Of a stretch of 64,000 nt of DNA, positions 25,180 to 33,816 are shown piece after piece. The position numbers and the translations under genes are program-made. Source of the DNA: Igneacidithiobacillus sp041146875 (lineage in GTDB: Bacteria; Pseudomonadota; Gammaproteobacteria; Acidithiobacillales; Acidithiobacillaceae); the NCBI RefSeq assembly GCF_041146875.1, contig NZ_JBFRXP010000006.1, positions 91,165 through 155,164 of the forward strand. The letters run 5' to 3'. The notes beneath the pieces were generated by a model. It was not told the DNA's origin, searched no databases, and worked only from the letters and a program-made list of their open reading frames with translations. How positions within the stretch are numbered: position 1 is the first letter of the stretch; each line of letters opens with the position of its first letter.

Positions 25180-26649
25180 ATGGTTTTAGAAAATACGTTA
25201 CCTGTGCTCCTCAGCCGTATGGACTTCGCTTGGATCACCTCCATGCACATCCTTTGGACCCCAATGACCATTGGCATGTCGTGGTTGCTTTTCTTTCTGG
25301 AAGTTGCTTGGCTGCGCACGGGCGATGAGCGATGGTACAAGCTCAATCGCTTCTTCGAGAAAATCCTCATCATCAATTTTGGCGCCGGTGTCGCCACCGG
25401 GGTAACCATGGAGATGGCTTTCGGCATTCTCTATGGCCCCTTCTCCCAGGCCGTCGGGCCGTTCTTTGGCAACATCCTTGGCTTTGAAACCATTACCGCC
25501 TTCATGTACGAAGCGGGCTTCATTGGCTTGATGGTCTTTGGCTGGGGCAAGGTCAGCAAGGGTATGCACCTTTTTGCCACCTTCAACGTCGGCTTGTCTT
25601 CTACCCTTTCAGCGATGTGGATTCTGGTCGCCAACTCGTGGATGCAGACGCCCAACGGCGTGGTATTGAAAGACGGCCTGTTTCAGGTCACTAATTGGTG
25701 GAGTGCCATTCTTAACGACAATTTCGTATGGGGCTTTCCGCACATGTGGGTGGCATGCGTGGAGCTGGCCCTTTTTGTCTTTGCCTCCGTCAGCGCCTGG
25801 TTCATCCTCAAAAACCGCAACGCAGATCTCTTCACCAAATTGTTGAAGCCAACACTGCTGGCACTGCTGATCGTCGCTCCGGTACAAATCTGGCTGGGTG
25901 ACAGTGTTGGGCGCGATGTCGCAATGACCCAACCCACTTCCTTGGCGGCCATGGAAGGGCATTACCACACCTATCTGCCCGACGGTAAAGTCAATACGGG
26001 CTGGCATTTGATTGCGTTTCCCAATGCCAAAAATGACGGCAACAGCTTTGCCATCACTATCCCCTATGTCTTGAGCCTGCTGGAAACCCATACCCTCACC
26101 GGTAAAGTTACCGGCATGGACCATTTCGCGCCCAACGATCGCCCGGATGTTTGGGTACCGTTCTACGCCTTCCGCGCCATGGTCGCGATTGGTTTCTTCC
26201 TCTTCCTGGTCGCCCTGTGGGGGAATTGGCTGCGCTTACGCGGCAAGTTCAATGCCAGTGAATTGCGCAAGCACCCCTGGTTCCTGCGGGCGGTCATCTT
26301 TTCGGGTTTCCTGCCCTATCTCGCCATCTGGGGTGGTTGGTGGACCCGGGAAATCGGCCGGCAGCCCTGGGTGGTGTATGGCTTGATGCGGACCTATCAA
26401 GGCGTCAGCCACATGACCATGGCGCAGGAGATCATCTGGTTTGTTGGCTACATTATCTTCGAACTCATGGTCTGGTCTGGTGCCTGGTATTTCTTCAGCC
26501 GGGTTATTGCCAAGGGCGTGGACAACATTCCGCACTCCGACACCCTCTTCACCCATCACGATGAAGAAGGCCACAGCGAAGAACAGGCAGGCGGCGGTTT
26601 TGCCAAGCCCACCTTCGCCAGCAAGCCAATGCTGGAGAAAACCCGCTAA
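25180..26649 (+). CDS. cydA: Cytochrome bd ubiquinol oxidase subunit I
   Basis: Subunit I of a bd-type quinol oxidase: a 489-residue multi-span membrane protein that oxidises quinol and reduces O2, holding hemes b558, b595 and d. The first helix has the heme-ligand His at residue 23 (ITSMHILWTPMTIG) and a second His in GFPHMWVACVELA near residue 188, with the GRQPW signature (EIGRQPWVVYGL) in the C-terminal half. The Q-loop is short, as in the cyanide-insensitive CioA-like group. The start is fixed by CAGGAG. cydB follows after a hairpin. In acidophilic chemolithotrophs it may serve low-oxygen growth or sulfur oxidation. Confidence 0.96.
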   Translation: MVLENTLPVLLSRMDFAWITSMHILWTPMTIGMSWLLFFLEVAWLRTGDERWYKLNRFFEKILIINFGAGVATGVTMEMAFGILYGPFSQAVGPFFGNILGFETITAFMYEAGFIGLMVFGWGKVSKGMHLFATFNVGLSSTLSAMWILVANSWMQTPNGVVLKDGLFQVTNWWSAILNDNFVWGFPHMWVACVELALFVFASVSAWFILKNRNADLFTKLLKPTLLALLIVAPVQIWLGDSVGRDVAMTQPTSLAAMEGHYHTYLPDGKVNTGWHLIAFPNAKNDGNSFAITIPYVLSLLETHTLTGKVTGMDHFAPNDRPDVWVPFYAFRAMVAIGFFLFLVALWGNWLRLRGKFNASELRKHPWFLRAVIFSGFLPYLAIWGGWWTREIGRQPWVVYGLMRTYQGVSHMTMAQEIIWFVGYIIFELMVWSGAWYFFSRVIAKGVDNIPHSDTLFTHHDEEGHSEEQAGGGFAKPTFASKPMLEKTR

Positions 26650-26658
26650 CCAGAAAGC

Positions 26659-26679
26659 GCCGGGGCACTAAGCCCCGGC
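26659..26679 (+). other. Hairpin between cydA and cydB
   Basis: A perfect 8-bp stem GCCGGGGC / GCCCCGGC with a 5-base loop lies 10 bases past the cydA stop. No T-run follows, so it is more likely an mRNA-stability or attenuation element than a terminator. Confidence 0.55.
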
Positions 26680-26696
26680 TCGCCACGGAGAAATTT

Positions 26697-27782
26697 ATGT
26701 TTGATATTGCACGAATCGCATCCAGCCTCTCCACTTGGTGGTGGCTGGTGCTTTGTTTGATGTTTCTGCTCTATGTTGGCCTCGATGGGGCCGATTTGGG
26801 TGCCGGCATCTTTGCCCTGTTTTCTCCCGATGAAGAGGAACGCGGAGCCATCATGGCGTCCATGGCCGGTTTTTGGGACGGTAATGAAACTTGGCTGGTT
26901 GTCGCGGGTGGCGTCCTTTTTGGCGCCTTTCCGTTGGTCTATGGCTCGGCCTTCAATTACCTGATGATCCCTCTGATGATCGCCTTGTGGGGCATCATCA
27001 TGCGCGCCGTGGCATTTGAGTTTCATGTGCATGCCATTGGTTCCAAACGCTTTTGGGGCTTCCTCTTCGCATTCGGTAGTCTGGTTGCCCCTTTTGGCGC
27101 CGGCGTAGCCCTCGGTGGTACGTTGCTCGGCTTTCCCACCATGCACCACATTGCCGCCGAAGGCGTCAGCGGAGCACACGCATTTTCTTTCAATGCCGTG
27201 AAGCATTTTTCTGGTGGACCGCTGGACTTTCTTAGCTGGTTCAGCATCTGGACAGGTGTCGGGGCCGTCATTGCCGCCAGTTTGGCAGGTGGCTTGTATC
27301 TCTGTGCGCGCTTCGTGCCAGGTGACGTCATCCACGAACGTGCTAAGAAGTGGACCAATGCGTTTTCCCTGATTGCCTTGGCGGCCATCGTTATTACCTT
27401 GATCTGGTCCTATGCCCTCTTCCCCTGGGCAGCGGCGAAGTGGACGGGTAGCCACTGGTGGGTATGGCTAATCTGGATTCTCGCAATCCTCGGCTTCGCC
27501 TATAAGTCGATGATGGCACACTCTGCCTCGAGAGATTTTATTGCCTTGCTCTGGGGCGAAGGCGTTGTCGCGCTGATGTGGTTTGCCCTGTGGGCGACGA
27601 TGTTCCCCTACATTGTGCCCGGCACCTGGACCGTACAGGAAGCAGCCAACCCGGCAGACTCCCTGGCAGTCTTTACCCTATTCATGACGGGCTTTGTGCC
27701 CATCATGATTATGTACAACTGGTACCAGATCTGGGTTTTCCGTGGTCGCTACACCAAAAAGGCGATGTATTCGGCCCACTGA
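26697..27782 (+). CDS. cydB: Cytochrome bd ubiquinol oxidase subunit II
   Basis: A 361-residue polytopic membrane protein, subunit II of the bd oxidase. It has the family N-terminal signature WWLVLCLMFLLYVGLDGADL followed by GNETWLVVAGGVLFGAFPLVYG, and later membrane helices ending in FMTGFVPIMIMYNWYQIWVF. It is of normal length for the short CydB/CioB form. It forms an operon with cydA and ends just before a UUCG-capped hairpin. No cydX-like peptide is recognised. Confidence 0.96.
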   Translation: MFDIARIASSLSTWWWLVLCLMFLLYVGLDGADLGAGIFALFSPDEEERGAIMASMAGFWDGNETWLVVAGGVLFGAFPLVYGSAFNYLMIPLMIALWGIIMRAVAFEFHVHAIGSKRFWGFLFAFGSLVAPFGAGVALGGTLLGFPTMHHIAAEGVSGAHAFSFNAVKHFSGGPLDFLSWFSIWTGVGAVIAASLAGGLYLCARFVPGDVIHERAKKWTNAFSLIALAAIVITLIWSYALFPWAAAKWTGSHWWVWLIWILAILGFAYKSMMAHSASRDFIALLWGEGVVALMWFALWATMFPYIVPGTWTVQEAANPADSLAVFTLFMTGFVPIMIMYNWYQIWVFRGRYTKKAMYSAH

Positions 27783-27789
27783 TCTACAC

Positions 27790-27809
27790 AGGCCCCGTTC
27801 GCGGGGCCT
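27790..27809 (+). terminator. UUCG-loop hairpin after cydB
   Basis: AGGCCCCG and CGGGGCCT form a stable stem around a TTCG tetraloop 8 bases past the cydB stop. The following bases are only weakly T-rich, so partial termination before the next small gene is the best guess. Confidence 0.6.
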
Positions 27810-27828
27810 ATTCCTTCGGAGCAATTGT

Positions 27829-28083
27829 ATGAATATACGACAACATCCCGCTGCACAGAGACCCGTCGCCAAATCGCTCAGCGAATTACAAGAGGCCTTG
27901 GACGCCTTGGAAGAAAAGCAGGAACTGGTGCAAGAGAAGCTGCGCGAACTCGTTGCCAGCATCGATCGCGCCCACCCGGACGAAATCATGGACCAAGTTC
28001 TGGTGCTCGACCGCGAGTTGCGCAAATACCGGCGCTTCTTTCATATTCTCAAAAATCATTTTATTGATGCTCGGACTTCCTAA
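27829..28083 (+). CDS. Small coiled-coil protein downstream of cydAB
   Basis: An 84-residue soluble protein with a heptad-like, strongly charged helix (ELQEALDALEEKQELVQEKL) that predicts a coiled coil, and a basic C-terminus. The ATG at 27829 is preceded by CGGAG. It follows cydB beyond a hairpin and may be a low-level part of the same transcript. I do not recognise it; an oxidase-associated or regulatory role would be a guess. Confidence 0.5.
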   Translation: MNIRQHPAAQRPVAKSLSELQEALDALEEKQELVQEKLRELVASIDRAHPDEIMDQVLVLDRELRKYRRFFHILKNHFIDARTS

Positions 28084-28128
28084 GTCAGAGAGAAAAAGAT
28101 CTGACTGGGCGCAGGCAGTGGCATACTG

Positions 28129-29766
28129 CTAAGCACTGGTCTCTGAAGCCCCCTTATTTTCTACCTCAAGGTCTTGTCCACGCTCATTCGCCCGCTGAAA
28201 TACCTTTCCGGGCGCGGACTCGATTTCCAAAAGCTGCGCATCCACATCGGCAAGCAACTCTTCCGCGCCACCTTCGCCCAGTAACCCCTCTTGCCGAGCA
28301 TCCAGAACTCGCTGCTTCCGTTGCAGAAGCAAACGTCGATACAAGCGCGTATAATCGCGTTGGCGAATCCAGTCTTGGTCGAGATTTTCGGCGGCCAGAT
28401 TTGCCTGTGTCTGATCGCGCTCCTCGATAAAATGCTGCTGCAATAGCTGTAACACCTGTTGATCACGCAGCCCCTGATGTTCTAGCGCTTTCAGCTCATC
28501 GAGATCATGCTCGGCGAGGGCAAGTCGCAAGCGATTTCTCTCGAAATTCTCGTTGTCATTTTTCGCCGCGAGGACACCGAAGAGACGACCGAGAGGCGAG
28601 ATACTCAGGCCCTGCACCAAAATAGTCAGCAACACGACGCCAAAAACCAGATTGATAAGCAGATCACGGGAGGGGAAATCCATCGGTAGGCTGAGTGCCA
28701 GGACCATGGAAAGTGCACCACGAATTCCTCCCCAAAGTAGGATAAAATTCCAATTCAACGGGATACGGGCGCGTGTTGGTCGGAGAATTGCGCCCATTCC
28801 ATAGACCACTACGGCGCGCGCCACAGTAACCGCGAGATACGCCGCGAGGATCAGCGCCCAAATCTTCAGCAAATCTTCCAGATGGATGGTCAAGCCTACC
28901 AACAAAAAGATCAACGAGTTAAGGACAAAGCCGAGATATTCCCAGAAGGTATTGACCGCCATGCGCACCGAGGCGCTCATGCCGCGCTGCGCCGCATAAT
29001 TGCCACAAAGCAGACCGGCCACAACGGTGGCAATCACGCCGGAAAAATTGAGCTGTGTAGCGAGCAGGAAGCTACTATACGCGGCCAAAATCGTGATGGT
29101 GATCTCTACCATCCCGTCGTTTACCCGCTTGATCACTTCCGAGCTAAGCCAGCCGATAACGAGGCCAAGCAGGGCTCCGCCCCCAACCATGGTAACAAAC
29201 TCCAACCCAAGAGATGGCAGGGAGATATTTTTACCCAGGGCAATTCCCATAAAAAGCGTAAAGAAGACAATGGCAGTCCCATCGTTGAGCAGGCTTTCAC
29301 TTTCAATCAAAAAGGTCAGGCGCGGGGGCGCGCCCAATTGACGGAAAATGGAAACCACGGAGATGGGATCAGTCGCCGCCACGGCAGCACCAAATACCAA
29401 CGCGACGCCCAAGCTGAGACTCATGCCAGCCAAGTGCGGAAGGTAGGGATACACCCCTAAAAAAACATAGGCGGTAACGATCATTGACAGGAATACGCCG
29501 GGCACTGCCAGACCGAAAATGGCAAGGCGGTCGCGCCACAAGGTACTTGCAGAGAGGTGATATGCCGACTCGAAAATCAGTCCCGGCAGAAAAATGCTAA
29601 AAACCAGATCATGCGTAAGAACGGGAGTTTGAAAAAGGTGCAGACTGCCGAGCAACAGCCCGCCCAATACCAGTGCAACGGTATAAGGGAGGCGCAAACG
29701 ATGGGCAATGACAGCCAACAAAGAGGCTGCCACAAAAAGCAGAAGCAGAGCAGTCTCAGGTATCAT
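28129..29766 (-). CDS. CPA1-family monovalent cation/proton antiporter (NhaP-like)
   Basis: A 545-residue CPA1 antiporter: about twelve membrane helices followed by a long charged cytosolic tail. Helix motifs include FLPGLIFESAYHLS, FGAAVAATDPISVVSIFRQL with the functional Asp pair region, and ESESLLNDGTAIVFFTLF, the conserved ion-binding signature. The C-terminal 150 residues are rich in Leu, Glu, Arg and Gln and are probably regulatory. In an acidophile it would help pH and Na+/K+ homeostasis. It is convergent with the small gene after cydB and is the second gene after the exonuclease on its strand. Confidence 0.9.
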   Translation of the reverse strand: MIPETALLLLFVAASLLAVIAHRLRLPYTVALVLGGLLLGSLHLFQTPVLTHDLVFSIFLPGLIFESAYHLSASTLWRDRLAIFGLAVPGVFLSMIVTAYVFLGVYPYLPHLAGMSLSLGVALVFGAAVAATDPISVVSIFRQLGAPPRLTFLIESESLLNDGTAIVFFTLFMGIALGKNISLPSLGLEFVTMVGGGALLGLVIGWLSSEVIKRVNDGMVEITITILAAYSSFLLATQLNFSGVIATVVAGLLCGNYAAQRGMSASVRMAVNTFWEYLGFVLNSLIFLLVGLTIHLEDLLKIWALILAAYLAVTVARAVVVYGMGAILRPTRARIPLNWNFILLWGGIRGALSMVLALSLPMDFPSRDLLINLVFGVVLLTILVQGLSISPLGRLFGVLAAKNDNENFERNRLRLALAEHDLDELKALEHQGLRDQQVLQLLQQHFIEERDQTQANLAAENLDQDWIRQRDYTRLYRRLLLQRKQRVLDARQEGLLGEGGAEELLADVDAQLLEIESAPGKVFQRANERGQDLEVENKGASETSA

Positions 29767-29800
29767 GGCGATCTCCCGCAGTGGCGGATAACCGACGCAG

Positions 29801-30475
29801 TTACGCAGATCCCTCCAGGGCCTTGCGCAAGTAGGGATCCATATCGGTTAAATTGTTAAGCGCCCAACGACGATAATCATCCGGCAGATCGCAGATTTTT
29901 ACGCCTTTGTGTTTACCAAATGGCATCGTTTCCGGAATGCGAGCACGTTCACTGAACTCCCAAAGGGCTTCCCAACTCGCTGGCCGCACCGCCATGATAA
30001 TGCGATTCAAAATCACCCGACAGAACTTTACATCAGCCAACGCGGAATGGGCGTTCTTGAGATTCTCTCGGGTCTTGTTGCGATCTTTACTGAAGTGGTA
30101 GAGCAAGGCAGATTGCGAAAAACTATCAATCTCCGGCCACAGGCGCCGACTCATGGCATAGGTGCAGATCCGTTTCACCTCGGGCTTGCCGACAACCCCC
30201 CAATCAAAGTCGATACTGTGCCCCACCAGGTATTCGGTATCGGCGGGCAAGTGAAAGGCATTGGCGGGCGGACAGTCGGCGAGATCCTCATCGAGGATGT
30301 GATGAACAGCAATCGCGCCTAGCTCTATCCTTTTTTCGGGACGGTAGCGCTGCACAAATTGCTCTTCCACCTCTAGGGTACGCAGGTCATTTACCCGCAA
30401 CCACGCGGCTTCGATTAGCTGCGGCTCCGTACGCCCCGTAGTCTCCGTGTCAAAAATCAACGCTGCCATAGCCAT
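29801..30475 (-). CDS. DEDD exonuclease (ExoX-like) with C-terminal DUF3820
   Basis: A 224-residue 3'-5' exonuclease. DEDD motifs: FDTET at residues 8-12, HSIDFDW near 92, and HSALADVKFC near 147. The C-terminal segment MPFGKHKGVKICDLPDDYRR is a DUF3820 domain, often fused to ExoX-type nucleases. It would degrade DNA ends or single strands in repair. A longer frame reaches 30613, but the ATG at 30475 lies behind GGAGGGGTG and begins the nuclease fold directly. Its stop is 35 bases before the antiporter start, so they may share a transcript. Confidence 0.85.
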   Translation of the reverse strand: MAMAALIFDTETTGRTEPQLIEAAWLRVNDLRTLEVEEQFVQRYRPEKRIELGAIAVHHILDEDLADCPPANAFHLPADTEYLVGHSIDFDWGVVGKPEVKRICTYAMSRRLWPEIDSFSQSALLYHFSKDRNKTRENLKNAHSALADVKFCRVILNRIIMAVRPASWEALWEFSERARIPETMPFGKHKGVKICDLPDDYRRWALNNLTDMDPYLRKALEGSA

Positions 30476-30536
30476 CACCCCTCCAGAAATCAGCGAGCAG
30501 GGTATCGACTCCCTGCCCCCCCGGCAAGGGGAAGCG

Positions 30537-30869
30537 CTAGTGAAAACCCTCCGCTGCCCATTTGCGTGCCAGGGCATCGAGCCCGTCCAGCATAGATCCC
30601 AATTCTCGACCACGTTCCGTCAGACCATAGCTCACTTCCGGCGGCACGGTAGGACGGTACTCGCGATAGATAACTCCCGCTTCCTCCAATAAACGCAGGC
30701 GCTCTGTCAGCATGCGCGCGGAAATTTTGCCAACAGATCGCTGCAATACGCCAAAGCGCAATGGGCCCTGGTTACGCAATACCCAAAGGATGTAGGTAGT
30801 CCATGGCCCCATCAGCAGGCGCAGCAGGGAATCCATGGGGCAGGGACTATCTTGTATCGTCTTTCTCAT
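30537..30869 (-). CDS. HxlR-family transcriptional regulator
   Basis: A 110-residue winged-helix regulator of the HxlR type. It begins with the conserved Cys segment QDSPCPMDSLLRLLMGPWTT, then the recognition region LQRSVGKISARMLTERLRLL and the wing VSYGLTERGRELG. The N-terminal Cys may sense oxidants or electrophiles, as in several relatives. It is divergent from the pirin-wrbA pair across 93 bases and probably controls them, a common arrangement for quinone-stress genes. Confidence 0.9.
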   Translation of the reverse strand: MRKTIQDSPCPMDSLLRLLMGPWTTYILWVLRNQGPLRFGVLQRSVGKISARMLTERLRLLEEAGVIYREYRPTVPPEVSYGLTERGRELGSMLDGLDALARKWAAEGFH

Positions 30870-30962
30870 GGTTACTAATTGGTACCTACTTTACAAAAAT
30901 ACCTGATGACATACTATGCAAAAACATCGTTATGCGCAAAGCCTGCGCGAGGAGACGACATC

Positions 30963-31811
30963 ATGAGCAATTTTGCTGAGCAGAGCCGGAGCGTGGAAAG
31001 CGTCATCCCTGGCCGCGCCACTTCCGATGGTGCGGGGGTCAAACTCACCCGCCTCTTTGAGCGTTCATTACAAAAGAGGCTCGATCCTTTTCTTATGCTC
31101 GATGCCTTCGGTAGCGACAGCCCGGACGACTATATTGCGGGCTTTCCGGATCATCCGCATCGCGGCTTCGAGACCATCACCTACATGCTGGCTGGGCGCA
31201 TGCTGCACCGCGATAGCGCCGGGCACGAGGGCTTGCTGGAGAGTGGTGGGGTGCAGTGGATGACGACGGGCAAGGGGGTAGTCCACTCCGAGATTCCGCA
31301 GCAGAGCGAAGGACGTATGGCCGGCTTTCAACTATGGTTGAACCTGCCGGCCGCAGACAAACTTTGCGCACCCTGGTATCACGACTTTCCGGCCAGCGAA
31401 CTGCCGCGCGGTGAAGACGCCCAAGGATGCCGGTGGACGGTGATCGCCGGCTCCAGCCATGGCGTCGAGGGTGCAGTACAACGGCCACAGACAGAACCAC
31501 TGATTGTGGATCTGGAGCTACCGGCGGGGGCCAGCTTCTGGCAGGATCTACCCGCTAGCCATCATGCCTTTGTTGTGCCTTATACAGGGGAAGTCGAGAT
31601 CGGCGGGCGGAATATTCCCGCGCAGCATCTTGCCATTTTGCACGACGCCGGGACTGGTGTGACGATTCAGGCGCACACAGCCAGCCGTGTATTGTTGGTG
31701 GCTGGGCGGCCCTTGGGCGAGCCTATTGCCCAGTATGGCCCCTTTGTGATGAACAATGAGGAGCAATTGCAGCAAGCGTTAGAAGACTATCGGGCCGGGC
31801 GACTGGCATAA
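30963..31811 (+). CDS. Pirin-family protein
   Basis: A 282-residue bicupin of the pirin family. The metal-binding motif FPDHPHRGFETITYM (His-x-His) and the later GVVHSEIPQ (His and Glu) give the usual four ligands. Pirins may act as quercetin dioxygenases or redox-linked regulators; substrate is not predictable. The start at 30963 follows GAGGAG; an upstream frame lacks a site. It is followed 26 bases later by wrbA, and both face the HxlR regulator, which fits a quinone or electrophile response. Confidence 0.92.
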   Translation: MSNFAEQSRSVESVIPGRATSDGAGVKLTRLFERSLQKRLDPFLMLDAFGSDSPDDYIAGFPDHPHRGFETITYMLAGRMLHRDSAGHEGLLESGGVQWMTTGKGVVHSEIPQQSEGRMAGFQLWLNLPAADKLCAPWYHDFPASELPRGEDAQGCRWTVIAGSSHGVEGAVQRPQTEPLIVDLELPAGASFWQDLPASHHAFVVPYTGEVEIGGRNIPAQHLAILHDAGTGVTIQAHTASRVLLVAGRPLGEPIAQYGPFVMNNEEQLQQALEDYRAGRLA

Positions 31812-31837
31812 TTCGAAGCAGTAAAAGGAGACATTTA

Positions 31838-32440
31838 ATGAGCAAAATCTTGGTGCTATACCATAGCCTGTGGGGTCATATTGAACAGATGGCGGAAGCG
31901 GAAGCAGAAGGGGCACGTTCGGTACCGGGAGTGGAGGTAGTAATCAGACGCGTGCCAGAAACCATGGACGCAGAGAAACAGTCTGCGATGCATGTAAAAA
32001 CACAAAGCGCGCCCGAGGCACATCCACACGAGTTGGGCGATTACGATGCCATCCTATTTGGCACCCCTACCCGCTTTGGCAACATGACCGGGCAGATGCG
32101 CAATTTTCTCGATCGTACCGGCGGGCTCTGGCATGATGGAGCCCTGGCGGGCAAAGTCGGCAGCGTTTTTGTCAGTACCGCAACGCAGCATGGCGGTCAG
32201 GAAAGCACCATCCTGAGTTTTCATCCCTTTCTCTTCCATCAGGGGATGATCGTGGTTGGCGTGCCCTACACCTGTCCCGAGCTGACCAATATGGACGAGA
32301 TCACTGGCGGCACTCCCTACGGCGCCAGCACCCTCGCCAAAGGTGATGGCAGTCGCCAACCTTCGGCAAACGAGCTTGCCATAGCGCGCTTTCAGGGGCG
32401 GCACGTGGCAGAGATCACCCAAAAACTTTTCCCCTCGTAG
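31838..32440 (+). CDS. wrbA: NAD(P)H:quinone oxidoreductase WrbA
   Basis: A 200-residue flavodoxin-like NAD(P)H:quinone oxidoreductase, which reduces quinones by two electrons and avoids semiquinone radicals. The FMN-binding N-terminus is ILVLYHSLWGHIEQMAEAEA, followed by FGTPTRFGNMTGQMRNFLD and STATQHGGQESTILSFHPFL, all diagnostic of WrbA. AAAGGAG precedes the start. Length is standard. It is in an operon with the pirin. Confidence 0.95.
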   Translation: MSKILVLYHSLWGHIEQMAEAEAEGARSVPGVEVVIRRVPETMDAEKQSAMHVKTQSAPEAHPHELGDYDAILFGTPTRFGNMTGQMRNFLDRTGGLWHDGALAGKVGSVFVSTATQHGGQESTILSFHPFLFHQGMIVVGVPYTCPELTNMDEITGGTPYGASTLAKGDGSRQPSANELAIARFQGRHVAEITQKLFPS

Positions 32441-32447
32441 TGCGAAT

Positions 32448-32488
32448 CCCGTCTCCAGATTGCCCGCAAGTTGCGCTTTGGAGACGGG
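32448..32488 (+). terminator. Stem-loop after wrbA
   Basis: CCCGTCTCC and GGAGACGGG form a perfect 9-bp stem around a 23-base loop just past the wrbA stop. There is no T-run; it separates the quinone genes from csoS1D and may be a weak or Rho-assisted terminator. Confidence 0.5.
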
Positions 32489-32561
32489 AGGAGTCGCGCT
32501 AGAGGGCTATAAACAAGCGCATTTTTCGCTTATACTAACGGGAAATGTCAAAGCCTTGTCC

Positions 32562-33176
32562 ATGATCCATCTTCGCACTTACGTCTACATCGACTCTCTG
32601 CAGCCCCAGCTTGCGGCATATATGGCCTCGGTTTCCCAAGGCTTTTTGCCGGTACCTGGGGATGCGGCGCTGTGGATTGAGGTGTCGCCAGGCATGGCAG
32701 TGCATCGCCTGACTGATATTGCCCTCAAGGCCACGCGCGTACATCTCTCGCAGCAGGTGGTCGAACGCGAATTTGGTACCATGGTAGTGCATCATCGTGA
32801 TCAAAGTGACGTCCGCGAGGCGGGCCGCGTGGTGCTGCAGCGGATGGGCGCACAACAAAGTGATCGTACGGTCTGTCGCGTGACCTGGAATGAAATCATT
32901 CGCGGCATGATGCCGGACCACACCGTCCTCATTAATCGCCAAGCCCGTCGCGGCTCCATGATCCTGCCCGAGCAGAGCATGTTCATTCTTGAGACGGAAC
33001 CTGCGGGTTACGTGATCTACGCTGCCAATCAGGCGGAAAAAGCCGCCAATATCACCCTAATCGACGTACGCGCCGTTGGCGCCTATGGCCGTCTCACCAT
33101 TGCTGGCAAGGAAGCAGACGTGGACGAGGCCGCCGCCGCAGCCATTCATGCGGTCGAGAACCCTTCCTGGACCTGA
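32562..33176 (+). CDS. csoS1D: Carboxysome shell protein CsoS1D (tandem BMC, pseudohexameric trimer)
   Basis: A 204-residue tandem-BMC shell protein. It matches CsoS1D by RTYVYIDSLQPQLAAYMASV, the GDAALWIEVSPG segment, VHHRDQSDVREAGRVVLQRM and the second BMC half from about residue 105 (CRVTWNEIIRGMM). Known CsoS1D trimers form gated, stacked pores in the alpha-carboxysome shell and are thought to pass larger metabolites such as RuBP. The start at 32562 is where the family begins; the site before it is weak. It lies apart from the main operon and on the opposite strand, with a NUDIX gene starting 2 bases after its stop. Confidence 0.93.
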   Translation: MIHLRTYVYIDSLQPQLAAYMASVSQGFLPVPGDAALWIEVSPGMAVHRLTDIALKATRVHLSQQVVEREFGTMVVHHRDQSDVREAGRVVLQRMGAQQSDRTVCRVTWNEIIRGMMPDHTVLINRQARRGSMILPEQSMFILETEPAGYVIYAANQAEKAANITLIDVRAVGAYGRLTIAGKEADVDEAAAAAIHAVENPSWT

Positions 33177-33178
33177 GG

Positions 33179-33742
33179 ATGGACCGCGAAACCCTCCGGC
33201 AAGCTCTGTGTGCGTATCGCAGCCGTTATCCCGAAGAAGCAGCCTACGCCCGTCGTGGCTGCGCCCTCCTCGCCACAGGGCCGGATTGCTTTCTTCGCAG
33301 CGGCCCTGGACTGCATGTCACGGCGTCTAGTTGGGTGCTGAACCCAGCGGGCGATCACGTGCTACTGATGCTGCATCGCAAGCTCGAGCGCTGGTTTCAA
33401 CCGGGCGGCCACAGCGACGGTGACGAAGATGTGCAGCGGGTAGCACTGAAGGAGTGTAGCGAAGAGACAGGACTCGCCGCTGAACATATCCATTTTCTTT
33501 CGCATCAAATTTTTGACATCGACATCCACCGTATTCCGGCGCGGCGCGAAGAACCAGAGCACCACCACTTGGACATCCGCTTTTTGGTGGAAATTGACGA
33601 CCGTTTGCCGCTGCTGGGCAATAGCGAGTCGCACGAACTGCGCTGGGTGCCACTACACGAAGTACATAGCTACAACCGCGAACTCTCCATCCATCGCCTG
33701 CTGGTGAAGAGCCAGGATTGGCTACGACAACATCGGCGCTGA
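33179..33742 (+). CDS. NUDIX hydrolase coupled to csoS1D
   Basis: A 187-residue NUDIX hydrolase. The box spans residues 77-99: Gly, then Glu five residues later, and KECSEETGL at the end, with Lys in place of the usual first Arg. These enzymes cleave nucleoside diphosphates linked to another group; the substrate cannot be read from sequence. The ATG is 2 bases after the csoS1D stop and the GAGG site overlaps that stop, so expression is coupled to a carboxysome shell gene. A metabolite-clearing role near the carboxysome is an inference from position only. Confidence 0.85.
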   Translation: MDRETLRQALCAYRSRYPEEAAYARRGCALLATGPDCFLRSGPGLHVTASSWVLNPAGDHVLLMLHRKLERWFQPGGHSDGDEDVQRVALKECSEETGLAAEHIHFLSHQIFDIDIHRIPARREEPEHHHLDIRFLVEIDDRLPLLGNSESHELRWVPLHEVHSYNRELSIHRLLVKSQDWLRQHRR

Positions 33743-33775
33743 GTCCCCTTGAAACCACTCGGCAGAAAAGAATGA

Positions 33776-33796
33776 GGCGGCAAAATGCCGCCTTTT
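33776..33796. terminator. Bidirectional terminator between the NUDIX gene and cbbQ
   Basis: GGCGGCA and TGCCGCC form a 7-bp stem with a 3-base loop, followed by TTTT on the plus strand. It lies between converging genes and could end both transcripts. Confidence 0.75.
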
Positions 33797-33816
33797 CGTT
33801 ACGGTAAACAAGTTTC

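Noticed and set aside
26646..27455. A 269-codon minus-strand frame in cydB
   Set aside because: It is antisense to cydB and has no domain.
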